DNA from: Bifidobacterium gallicum DSM 20093 = LMG 11596 | Lineage (GTDB): Bacteria; Actinomycetota; Actinomycetes; Actinomycetales; Bifidobacteriaceae | Direction of reading: 5' to 3' | Length of the DNA stretch: 64,000 bases | Assembly (NCBI RefSeq): GCF_000741205.1 | Contig: NZ_JGYW01000004.1 | Location: forward strand, 328,573-392,572 | In this document: in pieces, positions 7,809 to 17,085 of the stretch | How the letters are laid out: each line of letters begins with the position of its first letter | How positions within the stretch are numbered: position 1 is the stretch's first letter | Position numbers and translations under genes: made by a program | Notes under the pieces: model-generated | What the model was told of the DNA's origin: nothing | Databases searched by the model: none | Seen by the model: the letters and a program-made list of their open reading frames with translations, nothing else

Positions 7809-8407
7809 CACAACGCTCCCTTGGTGCTCGGGATGCCCTCAACGCGCGGATCGGGCTCAATAGCGAAACGCAGCGCACGCGCCAACGCCTTGAACTCGGC
7901 TTCGGCGATATGATGCGGATCGCGGCCCGCGATCACATGCAAATGCAGGCAGATGCCAGCGTGGAACGCAATCGATTCCATGACGTGACGCACGAGCGAA
8001 CCCGTGAAATGGCCGCCAATCATGCAGTATTGGAACCCTTCAGGCTCTCCAGAGCACACGCAGTACGGGCGTCCCGAAACGTCGACCACAGCCTTGGCCA
8101 ACGCTTCATCGAGCGGCACGGTGGCGTCGGCAAAACGGCGGATGCCGCCCTTGTCACCCAACGCCATACGCAAGGCTTCGCCGAATACGATGGCCGTATC
8201 TTCCACGGTGTGATGGGCGTCAATATCCGTGTCACCGTGTGCACGAATCGTCAAATCAATCAGCGAATGCTTGCCCAATGCCGTCATCATATGGTTGAAG
8301 AACGGCACAGTCGTCTCAATGTCGGTTTTGCCCGTGCCATCAAGATTCAAGCTCAGTTCTACGCTGGATTCGCTGGTTTCGCGCACGATCGTGGCCGTAC
8401 GTGCCAT
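7808..8407 (-). CDS. hisB: Imidazoleglycerol-phosphate dehydratase
   Basis: It converts imidazole glycerol phosphate to imidazole acetol phosphate. 199 residues, the normal length for a monofunctional IGPD. The two manganese-binding His clusters are present in [13 protein letters not shown] / [17 protein letters not shown] and [17 protein letters not shown], along with [15 protein letters not shown] strong ribosome-binding site (AAGGAGG) sits before the ATG. It follows hisC by 78 bases and is translationally coupled to the acidic ORF downstream. No phosphatase domain is fused, as expected outside Gammaproteobacteria. Confidence 0.95.
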   Translation of the reverse strand: MARTATIVRETSESSVELSLNLDGTGKTDIETTVPFFNHMMTALGKHSLIDLTIRAHGDTDIDAHHTVEDTAIVFGEALRMALGDKGGIRRFADATVPLDEALAKAVVDVSGRPYCVCSGEPEGFQYCMIGGHFTGSLVRHVMESIAFHAGICLHLHVIAGRDPHHIAEAEFKALARALRFAIEPDPRVEGIPSTKGAL

Positions 8408-8485
8408 CTGCTTGCCTCCTTGTGTTGTGCGCCGCTACGGCAGGAGCCCGCAGTAGTGCTGCAGGCTCCCGCAATCAGGCGCGTT

Positions 8486-9718
8486 CTATTGTGCAGTATA
8501 TCCGCACAGCTGCTCGACGGCCCGCAATGATTCGACGAGAGCCTCACGGAACCGGGCCATTTCCTGATCGGTGCCCATGCACACGCGCAGCCAACCGTCG
8601 GGACCGACCACGCGAATCAGCACGCCACGTTCAAGCATCTGTTCAAAAATCAGCTCACGTTCGTCCAGATTGCCGCCGAACAGCAGGAAGTTCGACTGCG
8701 ATGGCATCACACGCAACGGCTGGCCCTTGTAGGTCTGCTGCTCAAGCCATGCGGCTGTTTGCTGACGAATATCACGCAAATGGTCGACTTCAGCCAGCTG
8801 CTCGTCGGTATGGTCGAATGCAGCCAAGGCGGCGGCTTGCGTGATCGCCGACAAATGGTACGGCATGCGCACAATGCGCAGGCAATCAATGATGCCGGGT
8901 GCGGCGGCCACGTAGCCCACGCGCGACCCCGCGAACGCGAACGCCTTGCTCATCGTGCGGCTGACGGCCAGATGATGGTAGTCGTTGACGAGCGTGACGG
9001 CGGATGGCGTGCCCGGGTCACGGAACTCGACGTAAGCTTCATCCACGACCACAATCGGATGCGTGCCGGGCTGTGCGCCCGTCACCGCGGCGTCCTGGCA
9101 TGCCTCAAGAATCAGCTTCAGATCTTCCATCGGCAGCGCCGTGCCCGTCGGATTGTTCGGGCTTGTCAGCACGACCATGGCCGGGCCGACGCTCTTGATC
9201 GCGTCAATCGTCGCGCCCACATTCACCGTGAAATCATCGTTGCGCGGCACCGTCTGCCATTGTGTGAACGTGTCTCGCGCGTATTCGGGATACATCGAAT
9301 ACGTCGGCGCCGGAGCCAGAGCCGTGCGTCCAGGACCGCCGAATGCCATGAACAGTTGCAGCATGATCTCGTTCGACCCGTTCGCGCCCCACACCTGGTT
9401 GGGTTGCAGGTTTGCGTCGGACTCGCGCTTGAGATACGTGCAGAACGCTTGGCGCAGCTCCTCGTGTTCACGGTCCGGATACCGGTTGACCGTTGCCGCC
9501 GCTTCACGGATGCGTTCGGCAATCGAGTTGACCACGTCGGCTTTGGGCGCATACGGGTTCTCGTTGACGTTGAGGCAGACGGGCACGTCAAGTTGCGGCG
9601 CGCCGTACGGCTCCTCACCAATCAGGTCGTTGCGCAGCGGCAAATCAGCCGGAATTGTGGGTTCACCTGCGTCCGCGATGGCATTGGCGTCCATCAACGC
9701 ATTCGTTTCCGCGCTCAC
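8486..9718 (-). CDS. hisC: Histidinol-phosphate aminotransferase
   Basis: A PLP enzyme transferring an amino group from glutamate to imidazole acetol phosphate. The GTG start overlaps the hisD stop (GTGA), which favours this start; 410 residues. PLP-site blocks are LNVNENPYAPK, WGANGSNEIMLQLFMAFG, SPNNPTGTALP, VVDEAYVEF and SRTMSKAFAFAGSRVGY, where the Lys of TMSKAF should form the Schiff base. C-terminal substrate Arg lies in DGWLRVCMGTDQEM. The order hisD-hisC-hisB fits a single operon. Confidence 0.94.
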   Translation of the reverse strand: MSAETNALMDANAIADAGEPTIPADLPLRNDLIGEEPYGAPQLDVPVCLNVNENPYAPKADVVNSIAERIREAAATVNRYPDREHEELRQAFCTYLKRESDANLQPNQVWGANGSNEIMLQLFMAFGGPGRTALAPAPTYSMYPEYARDTFTQWQTVPRNDDFTVNVGATIDAIKSVGPAMVVLTSPNNPTGTALPMEDLKLILEACQDAAVTGAQPGTHPIVVVDEAYVEFRDPGTPSAVTLVNDYHHLAVSRTMSKAFAFAGSRVGYVAAAPGIIDCLRIVRMPYHLSAITQAAALAAFDHTDEQLAEVDHLRDIRQQTAAWLEQQTYKGQPLRVMPSQSNFLLFGGNLDERELIFEQMLERGVLIRVVGPDGWLRVCMGTDQEMARFREALVESLRAVEQLCGYTAQ

Positions 9719-11115
9719 TTGAGACCGGCTTCCTGTTCTTGGGCGTCGAGCGTCGCCTTGTCGTACGGGTCGTCGACGAAGCGGCTCAGCACGCTCTCAC
9801 CGTGGGCCGGCAGGTCTTCAGACACGGCGAATGCGTTGACGCGCGCAGCCAGTTCCTGCAAGCCCTCACGTTCGTATTCAATGACTTCCACCGGCTTCAT
9901 GAACGTGTGCACACCCAGGCCCGACGCAAAGCGCGCCGTGCCCGAGGTCGGCAGCACGTGGTTCGAACCCGACATGTAGTCGCCGAGCGGCACCGGTGCA
10001 TAGCCGCCGCGGAAAATGGCGCCCGCGTTGCGGATCTTCGCGATCACGGCGTCCGGATCGGCTGTCTGCACTTCCAAGTGTTCGGCCGCGTACGCATTCG
10101 CCGCGTCAATCGACTGCTGCAGGTTGTCGGTCAGGATGATGCCCGACTGGCGGCCCGAGAGCGATGTTTCGACGCGCTCGGCGTGCTTCGTGCGCGGCAC
10201 GCGCTTGAGCAGTTCGGCCTGCACGGCCTCGGCAAGGGTCGGGCTGTCCGTAATCAGCACGGATCCGGCCAGTTCATCGTGTTCAGCCTGGCCGATCAGA
10301 TCAGCGGCCACCCAGCCCGGGTTGGCGGTGTCGTCCGCGATGATTGCTATTTCTGTGGGACCGGCGACGGCGTCGATACCAACCTGACCCGACACCATGC
10401 TCTTGGCCGTAGCCACAAAAATGTTGCCCGGACCCGTGATCTTGTCGACGGGCTCGCACAGCACCACACCATCCTGCGGTTCGGTGCCCTTGGCACCATA
10501 GGCGAACATGGCGATGGCCTGGGCGCCGCCCACGGCATAAACTTCGTCAACACCCAAAATGGCGCATGTGGCCAGAATCGTCTTGTTCGGCATGCCATCG
10601 GGATCAGTGGCGCTTGGAGGCGTGGCGATGGCCAACGATTCCACGCCCGCAGCCTGCGCCGGCACGGCGTTCATGATGACCGAGCTCGGGTAGACGGCCT
10701 TGCCGCCAGGCACATACAGGCCCACACGCTGCACCGGGATCCAACGCTGCGACACGCGGGCGCCAGCAGCCAGATCGGTGTGGAAATCCTCAGGCACCTG
10801 GGACGCGGCGACGGCGCGCGCACGGCGCACTGATTCTTCAATCGCTTCGCGAACTTCCGGGTCGAGTTCCTCGACGGCGGCTTGCATCACTTCCACGGGA
10901 ACACGCAGATTCTCGGGGCGCACATGATCGAACTTCTCCGCATAGTCGCGCAGCGCCTGGGCGCCATGCGCTTTGACGTTGTCGAGAATCGGACGCACGA
11001 GCTCGCTGGCTTCGTTCGTGCCCATCTCGGCTCGAGGCATGGCCTCAAGCATTTCGGCTCGGGTGAGTTGCTGACCGCGCAAATCGATGATGCGCATGAT
11101 GTTCTGTTCGCTCAT
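9715..11115 (-). CDS. hisD: Histidinol dehydrogenase
   Basis: It performs the last two oxidations of histidine synthesis, with NAD and zinc. 466 residues from MSEQNIMRIIDL; a second in-frame ATG at 11097 is an alternative start. Family signatures are VGLYVPGGKAVYPSSVIMN, ITGPGNIFVATAK, IDAVAGPTEIAIIADDTANP, DLIGQAEHDELAGS with zinc/catalytic His and Glu, and AEHLEVQT with LGDYMSGSNHVLPTSG. It is the first gene of the his cluster; the 157-base gap to dnaE (11116-11272) must hold its promoter, though I cannot point to convincing boxes. Confidence 0.95.
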   Translation of the reverse strand: MSEQNIMRIIDLRGQQLTRAEMLEAMPRAEMGTNEASELVRPILDNVKAHGAQALRDYAEKFDHVRPENLRVPVEVMQAAVEELDPEVREAIEESVRRARAVAASQVPEDFHTDLAAGARVSQRWIPVQRVGLYVPGGKAVYPSSVIMNAVPAQAAGVESLAIATPPSATDPDGMPNKTILATCAILGVDEVYAVGGAQAIAMFAYGAKGTEPQDGVVLCEPVDKITGPGNIFVATAKSMVSGQVGIDAVAGPTEIAIIADDTANPGWVAADLIGQAEHDELAGSVLITDSPTLAEAVQAELLKRVPRTKHAERVETSLSGRQSGIILTDNLQQSIDAANAYAAEHLEVQTADPDAVIAKIRNAGAIFRGGYAPVPLGDYMSGSNHVLPTSGTARFASGLGVHTFMKPVEVIEYEREGLQELAARVNAFAVSEDLPAHGESVLSRFVDDPYDKATLDAQEQEAGLK

Positions 11116-11272
11116 ACCGCCCTATGGTAACAACGTCAGGCCACGAGCGTGGGCATGGGTGTGTACGCCACTCACATGGTGAGACTGGCGGCTGCGCTAG
11201 GGGGTCTATGCAACGTGCCCACCTTGCAACGGAGCTGACGTTACGCGGCGGGCACGGAAATAACAAATAATC

Positions 11273-14200
11273 TTAGGCCGACTCAATCGAGTGGGGGCCG
11301 AACAGCACTTTGATCTCGGCGAACAAACTCGTGTCGCGCTTGATGCGGAACCGGTCACCCAACGTGAGCACCCGCGCGGCGCCCTGGTCGTCGACGACGG
11401 CCAATTTCACCTCGCAGTAGCCCGGATGGTTCGTCAACGTGCGGCCCAACTGGTCGAGACGATGCTGGTCAAGCACACGCTGCGGCAGCACAATGACGAG
11501 CGGACGGGAGTCCTCGTTTTCCAAATCGGCCACCTGCATTTCCGTGGCGCGCAACGATACCGTTTCATCACGCACGTCGACGGTGCCGCGAATCTGAATC
11601 ACCGTATCCACAGCCAACTCGGCCGCGTTCGCCTCATACACCTTGCCGAACAGCATGCACTGGATTGAAGACTCCATGTCTTCCACAGTGATCAACGCCC
11701 ACGCGTTGCCACGTTTCGACACCTTGCGCTCCACATGCGTGACCAAACCCGCAATCGTGACTTGCGTACGGTCCTCCATCTGCGGCGCACGGTCAATGAG
11801 CCTGGCGATTGACATCTCCCGCAAGCCCGCAAGCACCGATTGCATGCCACTCAACGGATGGTCGGAGACATACAAACCGAGCATCTCACGCTCAAAATTG
11901 AGTTTGGTTTTCTTATCCCACTCCTCAATGTCGGGAATGTCAATGCGCGCGTCACCCATCGTGTCGGACTTCTCATCGCCATCCAAATCAGCGAACAGGT
12001 CGAACTGGCCTTCAGCCTGCTTGCGTTTGATGTTGACATACGAATCAATGGCGGCCTCATGCACCTGGAACAGCGCACGGCGGTTCGGCTCGATCGAGTC
12101 GAACGCGCCGGCCTTGATCAACGATTCGACGAGACGGCGGTTCAATGCCGGCAACGGCACGCGCTGGATGTAATCCATGAAGTTGACGTACTTGCCCTTA
12201 CCGTTATTACGTTCGGCAATGATGTCTTGCACGGCGCTCTCACCAACGTTACGCACGGCGCCAAGACCGAAACGCACAACGTCACCCACAGCCGAGTATT
12301 CATAGAGCGACTCGTTGACGTCGGGCGACAGCACCTTGATGCCCATGCGCCGTGCCTCACCCAAATACAAGGCCGTCTTGTCTTTGTTGTTCTTGGCGTT
12401 CTGCAACAACGCGGCCATGAACTCAACCGGATAATGCGCCTTCAAATAAGCCGTCCAATACGAAATCAGACCATACGCAGCCGAATGGGCCTTGTTGAAC
12501 GCGTAACCGGCGAACGGCAGGAACACGTCCCACACAGCCTGGGCGGCTTCCTCCGAATAACCATGATCCTTCATGCCTTGGAAGAACGGCACTTTCTCCT
12601 TGGCCAATACTTCGGGCTTCTTCTTGCCCATGGCACGGCGCAACACATCAGCCTTGCCCAACGAATAGCCAGCAAGAATACGGGCGGCGAACTGGATCTG
12701 TTCCTGGTAGACGATCAGACCATACGTTTCTTTCAGAATCGGTTCAAGCGCTTCGGCCACTTCAGGATGGATCGGGTCGATTTGCTGCTGACCGTTCTTA
12801 CGCTTCGCATAGTTCGTATGCGAATCCATGCCCATCGGGCCTGGTCGGTACAGTGCGATCAATGCTGAAATGTCGCTGAAGTTGTCGGGACGCAACATTT
12901 TGAGCAGCGAACGCATGCCATCCGAATCAAGCTGGAACACGCCAAGCGTCTCACCGCTTGACAACAACTCGAACGTGGCTTTGTCGTCCAGTGGAATCTT
13001 CGTGTAATCGATCGATTCCTTGCCGTTGTTTTCAATGTTTTTCAGCGTGTCATGGATGACCGTAAGGTTGGACAGGCCAAGGAAATCCATTTTGACGAGG
13101 CCCAACGTTTCGCACGTATGGTATTCGAACGTTGTCGTCACGGTGCCGTCGGTGCGTTCCAGCAGCGGCGACGTGTCGGTGATCGGTTTCGAACCCATGA
13201 TTGTGGCGCAGGCATGCACACCGGTCTGACGGATCAGGCCTTCAATGCCCATGGCCTGGTCGGTGATGCGTTTGACATCGGCATCCGAATCATAGAGTTC
13301 ACGGTATTCACGCGCTTCGGCGTAGCGTTTGGCGTCGGGGTTGAAAATATCGCGGATTGCAATGTCTTTGCCACCGGTTTGGGCTGGTGGCAACGCTTTG
13401 GTCACGCGCTCGCCCATCGAGAACTCGTAGCCCATGATGCGCGCCGAATCCTTGAGTGCCTGTTTTGTTTTGATCGTGCCATAGATCACGCATTGGGCGA
13501 CTTTGTCGTGGCCGTATTTGTCGGCCACATAGTCGAGCACGCGCATGCGGCCTTCGGGATCGAAGTCCACGTCGATATCAGGCAATGAGACACGTTCCGG
13601 ATTCAGGAAGCGTTCGAAAATCAGACCATGTTGCAACGGGTCGAGGTCGGTGATACCCATGGCGTAGGCCACCATGGCGCCTGCGGCCGAACCTCGGCCG
13701 GGGCCTACCATCACGTCGTGTTCCTTGGCCCAGTTGATGTAATCGGCGACGACGAGGAAGTAACCGCAGAACTGCATTTGGCAGATAATGCCGCATTCGT
13801 AGTCGGCCTGTTTGAGCACTTCCTCGGGTGGATTGCCGTCGTAACGCTTTTCCAAGCCTTCTTCGACTTTGCGCAGGAACAGGGAGGTTTCATCCCAGCC
13901 TTCAGGGCAGTCGAATTCAGGCATGAACGCGCCGTCTTCATGGTCGTCGAAGATCACGTTGCACCGTTCAGCCACTTCGAGCGTGTTGTCACACGCCTCG
14001 GGCAGTTCCTTGAACAGTTCGCGCATTTCTTCGGCCGGGCGCAAATAGTAGCCTTCGCCTTCAAACTTGAAGCGGCCGGGCTCGTCCAACGTGGAACCCG
14101 AGTTGATGCAGAGCATTGCATCCTGGGCGCTCGCGTCTTCTGGCATCACGTAATGCGAATCGTTCGTGGCCAGCAGCGGAGCGTCGAGCTTTTTGGCGAT

Positions 14201-14830
14201 GGTCAGCAGATCGTTCGTCACTTTGCGTTCAATGGACAGGTTGTGGTCCATGAGTTCGATATAGAAATTCTCTTTGCCGAAAATGTCTTGCAACTCGCCT
14301 GCTGCACGCAACGCTTCGTCGAATTGGCCCAGACGCAACCTGGTTTGCACGATGCCTGACGGGCAGCCCGATCCGCAAATGATGCCTTTGGCATAGGTTT
14401 GCAACACTTCCTTGTCCATACGCGGATAGCGCATGACGCGGCCTTCCAAGTTGGCCACCGAACTGGCTTTGAGCAGGTTGACAAGGCCTTCGTCGTTTTC
14501 GGCCCACAATGTCAAATGTGTAATCAGACCACCGCCCGACACGTCGTCGCGGCGTTGCTCCTCGGTACCCCAGTGCACACGGGATTTGTCAAATCGTGAG
14601 GTTTCAGGCGTGGCATAGGCTTCGATGCCCAGAATTGGTTTGACACCGTTGGCTACGGCTTCGCTCCACAACTCATAGGCGCCATGCATGTTGCCATGGT
14701 CCGTGATGCCTACGGCGTTCATGCCCAGTTCTTTGGTGCGACGGACCAGATTCGGGATTTTTGAAGCGCCGTCGAGCAATGAGTAATGCGTGTGATTATG
14801 CAGATGGACGAAGTCGGCCGTTTGAGTCAT
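11273..14830 (-). CDS. dnaE: DNA polymerase III alpha subunit
   Basis: The main replicative polymerase. I start at the ATG giving MTQTADFVHLHNHTHYSLLD, 1185 residues; the longer upstream frame has no family similarity. The N-terminal PHP domain has HLHNHTHYSLLDG, GITDHGNMHGAYE and LATNDSHYVMPEDA. The catalytic palm carries GPGRGSAAGAMVAYAM and PDIDVDFDPEGRMRVLDYVA, with paired aspartates, then AFNKAHSAAYGLISYWTAYL in the fingers. A helix-hairpin-helix region and an OB domain (TQVTIAGLVTHVERKVSKRG) follow. It is monocistronic by spacing. The length and PHP motif fit actinobacterial DnaE1. Confidence 0.95.
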   Translation of the reverse strand: MTQTADFVHLHNHTHYSLLDGASKIPNLVRRTKELGMNAVGITDHGNMHGAYELWSEAVANGVKPILGIEAYATPETSRFDKSRVHWGTEEQRRDDVSGGGLITHLTLWAENDEGLVNLLKASSVANLEGRVMRYPRMDKEVLQTYAKGIICGSGCPSGIVQTRLRLGQFDEALRAAGELQDIFGKENFYIELMDHNLSIERKVTNDLLTIAKKLDAPLLATNDSHYVMPEDASAQDAMLCINSGSTLDEPGRFKFEGEGYYLRPAEEMRELFKELPEACDNTLEVAERCNVIFDDHEDGAFMPEFDCPEGWDETSLFLRKVEEGLEKRYDGNPPEEVLKQADYECGIICQMQFCGYFLVVADYINWAKEHDVMVGPGRGSAAGAMVAYAMGITDLDPLQHGLIFERFLNPERVSLPDIDVDFDPEGRMRVLDYVADKYGHDKVAQCVIYGTIKTKQALKDSARIMGYEFSMGERVTKALPPAQTGGKDIAIRDIFNPDAKRYAEAREYRELYDSDADVKRITDQAMGIEGLIRQTGVHACATIMGSKPITDTSPLLERTDGTVTTTFEYHTCETLGLVKMDFLGLSNLTVIHDTLKNIENNGKESIDYTKIPLDDKATFELLSSGETLGVFQLDSDGMRSLLKMLRPDNFSDISALIALYRPGPMGMDSHTNYAKRKNGQQQIDPIHPEVAEALEPILKETYGLIVYQEQIQFAARILAGYSLGKADVLRRAMGKKKPEVLAKEKVPFFQGMKDHGYSEEAAQAVWDVFLPFAGYAFNKAHSAAYGLISYWTAYLKAHYPVEFMAALLQNAKNNKDKTALYLGEARRMGIKVLSPDVNESLYEYSAVGDVVRFGLGAVRNVGESAVQDIIAERNNGKGKYVNFMDYIQRVPLPALNRRLVESLIKAGAFDSIEPNRRALFQVHEAAIDSYVNIKRKQAEGQFDLFADLDGDEKSDTMGDARIDIPDIEEWDKKTKLNFEREMLGLYVSDHPLSGMQSVLAGLREMSIARLIDRAPQMEDRTQVTIAGLVTHVERKVSKRGNAWALITVEDMESSIQCMLFGKVYEANAAELAVDTVIQIRGTVDVRDETVSLRATEMQVADLENEDSRPLVIVLPQRVLDQHRLDQLGRTLTNHPGYCEVKLAVVDDQGAARVLTLGDRFRIKRDTSLFAEIKVLFGPHSIESA

Positions 14831-15017
14831 GCCTACCAATGTACGTGGCGAATCCGACTCATGGCAAGAGGCAATATGAAGCTCATGCACCGTTACGGCC
14901 GGGGCTGCCATGACACGCCGAACACTGATGCGACACGCCGTATCATGCGCTCGACATGCCTGTGATTCATCCGTTAGGTTGAGCTACAACGACAACGAAG
15001 TCGAAGGGGGAACAACG

Positions 15018-15632
15018 ATGAATCAGCCAAATCAGCATGGGTTGCACGGGGATGTGCACACCGGCACAATTGAAGCGAACACAGCTGAAGCGAACACGGT
15101 TGGAATGAACACGGCTGAAACGGGCGCAGCCGAGGCCGGGCAGCCATACGCTGTGGCACCAATCAGCATTGTGCCACCTACGTATCCCACCTATGCAGCC
15201 CCCGGCATGCCGTATGCCGGTCCTGTTCCTATGATCCGACCTGTACCACGGCGTGGCATGCTGCGCGGTGCGGATGGCCGCGTGTCACTGTGGCGTGTGG
15301 ACCTGTTGCTGGCCATTATTGCGGTGATAGATGCGTTGTTGGGCGTGGCCATGGATTTGACGGTCAAGACCGACCCCGCCTTTCCGCTGATGTTTTTCCC
15401 ATACATGCTGATGATGGCATGCTATGCGTTGCTCGTGCCGTTAGGTGGCGCCATCGTCATTGTCACGATCGTGGCCGCCATATGCACGACCAGATCATAT
15501 GAGCAGCCGTTACATCCCGGACAATCGCCGGCACCACGCGTGCAGCCCTATGAGCAAACGCCGTATATACCGGCGGCCAGAACGCAGGTCAGACCTGCTG
15601 AAGATCCGCAGCATCACGACGTTGTGCCATAA
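15018..15632 (+). CDS. Small hypothetical membrane protein
   Basis: Product not recognised. The ATG at 15018 is chosen because GAAGGGGGAAC lies just upstream; about 204 residues. The N-terminal half is low complexity with AEANT-type repeats and a Pro/Tyr/Ala-rich stretch (VPPTYPTYAAPGMPYAGP). Two membrane segments follow (VDLLLAIIAVIDALLGVAMD and the LMMACYALLVPLGGAIVIVT region), then a Pro/Gln-rich tail. This resembles the small proline-rich membrane proteins often annotated DUF4190-like in actinobacteria, but I cannot assign a family. Its 3' end overlaps the end of the convergent rluA-type gene by 44 bases. Confidence 0.6.
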   Translation: MNQPNQHGLHGDVHTGTIEANTAEANTVGMNTAETGAAEAGQPYAVAPISIVPPTYPTYAAPGMPYAGPVPMIRPVPRRGMLRGADGRVSLWRVDLLLAIIAVIDALLGVAMDLTVKTDPAFPLMFFPYMLMMACYALLVPLGGAIVIVTIVAAICTTRSYEQPLHPGQSPAPRVQPYEQTPYIPAARTQVRPAEDPQHHDVVP

Positions 15633-16530
15633 CGTCCAACGCATGCGACAAATCAGGCGGCAGCGTGCTGGTTACCGTTGTCCACACATGGGTGCGTGGA
15701 TGGCGGAAATCAAGCTGCATCGCATGCAGCCATTGGCGTTGCAAACCGCATTCTTGCGCGAGCTTCGGATTGGCTCCATACATCGGGTCACCCACCAATG
15801 GATGCCCGATTGATGAGAAATGCACGCGGATCTGATGCGTACGCCCGGTCTCAAGGTTGATGCGCGCGAGCGTGGCTTCGCCAAACCGTTCAAGCACGTC
15901 CCAATGCGTGATCGCGGGTTTGCCCGCTGGTGTGATGCAGAACCTGAAGTCGCTGACTTTGGCGCGTCCGATTGGAGCGTCGATGGTGGCTTTGTCTTCT
16001 TGCAGATTGCCTTGCACGAGCGCCTCATAGGTTTTGACGACCTCGTGTTCGGAAAACTGCCGGCGCATCTCTTTATAGGCCAGCTCGGATTTGCACACGA
16101 GCATCAGCCCCGAGGTGCCCACATCCAAACGTGACACGATGCCCTGCCGTCCAGCGGCCCCATAGGAGGTGATATGTACGCCACGGTCCAGCAGGCTGCC
16201 CAGCACCGTAGGTCCCGTCCACCCGACCGACGCATGGGCGGCCACGCCAACGGGTTTGTCGACCACGACCACGTCGTCGTCTTCATACACGATGGCCATG
16301 TCGGTGGCAATCGGTTCCGCAACGGGCTCGGGATCATGCTCGTCGATTTCAATCATGTCGCCTTCGAGCAGCACGGCGGCTTTGTCCACGTCGCGTCCCA
16401 GCACACGTGCGGATCCCGATGCCACGAGTTCGGCGGCTTTGGCACGCGACAAGCCTGTCATTTTGGCCAAAGCCACGTCAAAGCGTTTGCCAATCAACAT
16501 GTCTGGCGCAGGCAGCAGTCGTGTGCTCAT
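15589..16530 (-). CDS. RluA-family 23S rRNA pseudouridine synthase
   Basis: It isomerises uridine in rRNA. 313 residues: an N-terminal S4 RNA-binding domain (RFDVALAKMTGLSRAKAAEL), then the RluA catalytic domain. The catalytic Asp lies in GIVSRLDVGTSGLML, a slightly altered form of the usual HRLD-TSG motif (Val-Ser in place of His). Other blocks are DDVVVVDKPVGVAAH, INLETGRTHQIRVHF and GHPLVGDPMYG. The ATG overlaps the lspA stop by 4 bases, so the two are coupled, a common actinobacterial pairing. Whether it acts as RluD or another member cannot be decided. Confidence 0.9.
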   Translation of the reverse strand: MSTRLLPAPDMLIGKRFDVALAKMTGLSRAKAAELVASGSARVLGRDVDKAAVLLEGDMIEIDEHDPEPVAEPIATDMAIVYEDDDVVVVDKPVGVAAHASVGWTGPTVLGSLLDRGVHITSYGAAGRQGIVSRLDVGTSGLMLVCKSELAYKEMRRQFSEHEVVKTYEALVQGNLQEDKATIDAPIGRAKVSDFRFCITPAGKPAITHWDVLERFGEATLARINLETGRTHQIRVHFSSIGHPLVGDPMYGANPKLAQECGLQRQWLHAMQLDFRHPRTHVWTTVTSTLPPDLSHALDVMAQRRDAADLQQV

Positions 16531-17075
16531 CGCGCACCGGCCTCCTTCGATTGGTGCGAATGGTCCGCTTTCCTGTGGGGTTCGTCGAATGGCACGCCGA
16601 ACAGGATCATGGCCACAATGCCGATGCCGGCCACCATGAGCTCAATGTCAGCCACATTGCCCACGGACCATCCATAGTTGAGAAAGTCCACGACTTTGCC
16701 GTTGAGGAACCCTTGCGCATACATGCAACGGTCGATCAGGTTGCCCAGTGCGCCGGCGAACGCCAGCGACAAGAACACGGTCCACCACATCGACCGGGTA
16801 CGCCACACGAGCACGGCCAACGCGATGCATGCCACGATCGCGAACACGGAAATAATCCAAGTCTGCGAGGAGCCAAACCCGAGGGAGGCACCGGGATTGA
16901 ACACGAGCGTGAAGCGCAGCAGTGAACCCAATACGGGAACAGTGCGGCCGTCAGACAACGCATGTAACGCCCAGAACTTGGTGAGCTGGTCGATGGCGAC
17001 CGCAACGATGACGACGCATGCAAAGACGGCCACGCGGGTACGCGGCCGTCTTGCGATACTGATTGATTCAGTCAT
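16527..17075 (-). CDS. lspA: Lipoprotein signal peptidase
   Basis: This inner-membrane aspartyl protease cleaves prolipoproteins before the lipidated cysteine; its clients here would include both MetQ proteins and the NMT1-like lipoprotein. About 182 residues from MTESISIARRP; a TTG two codons earlier is possible. Four membrane segments are seen. Family blocks are AIDQLTKFWAL, FNPGASLGFG, AGALGNLIDRC with the first catalytic Asp, and VVDFLNYGWSVGNVADIEL with the second. It lies 10 bases after divIVA and overlaps the pseudouridine synthase gene. Confidence 0.94.
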   Translation of the reverse strand: MTESISIARRPRTRVAVFACVVIVAVAIDQLTKFWALHALSDGRTVPVLGSLLRFTLVFNPGASLGFGSSQTWIISVFAIVACIALAVLVWRTRSMWWTVFLSLAFAGALGNLIDRCMYAQGFLNGKVVDFLNYGWSVGNVADIELMVAGIGIVAMILFGVPFDEPHRKADHSHQSKEAGAR

Positions 17076-17085
17076 TGGCAACGAA

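Noticed and set aside
8759-10833. Long plus-strand frames opposite hisC and hisD
   Set aside because: Both his genes are certain from motifs; the opposite frames are composition artefacts.
11116-11272. Possible T-box-like motif (AAGGTGGGCAC) upstream of hisD
   Set aside because: The match to the T-box core is partial, and I could not find a specifier stem with a His codon or an alternative anti-sequestering fold.
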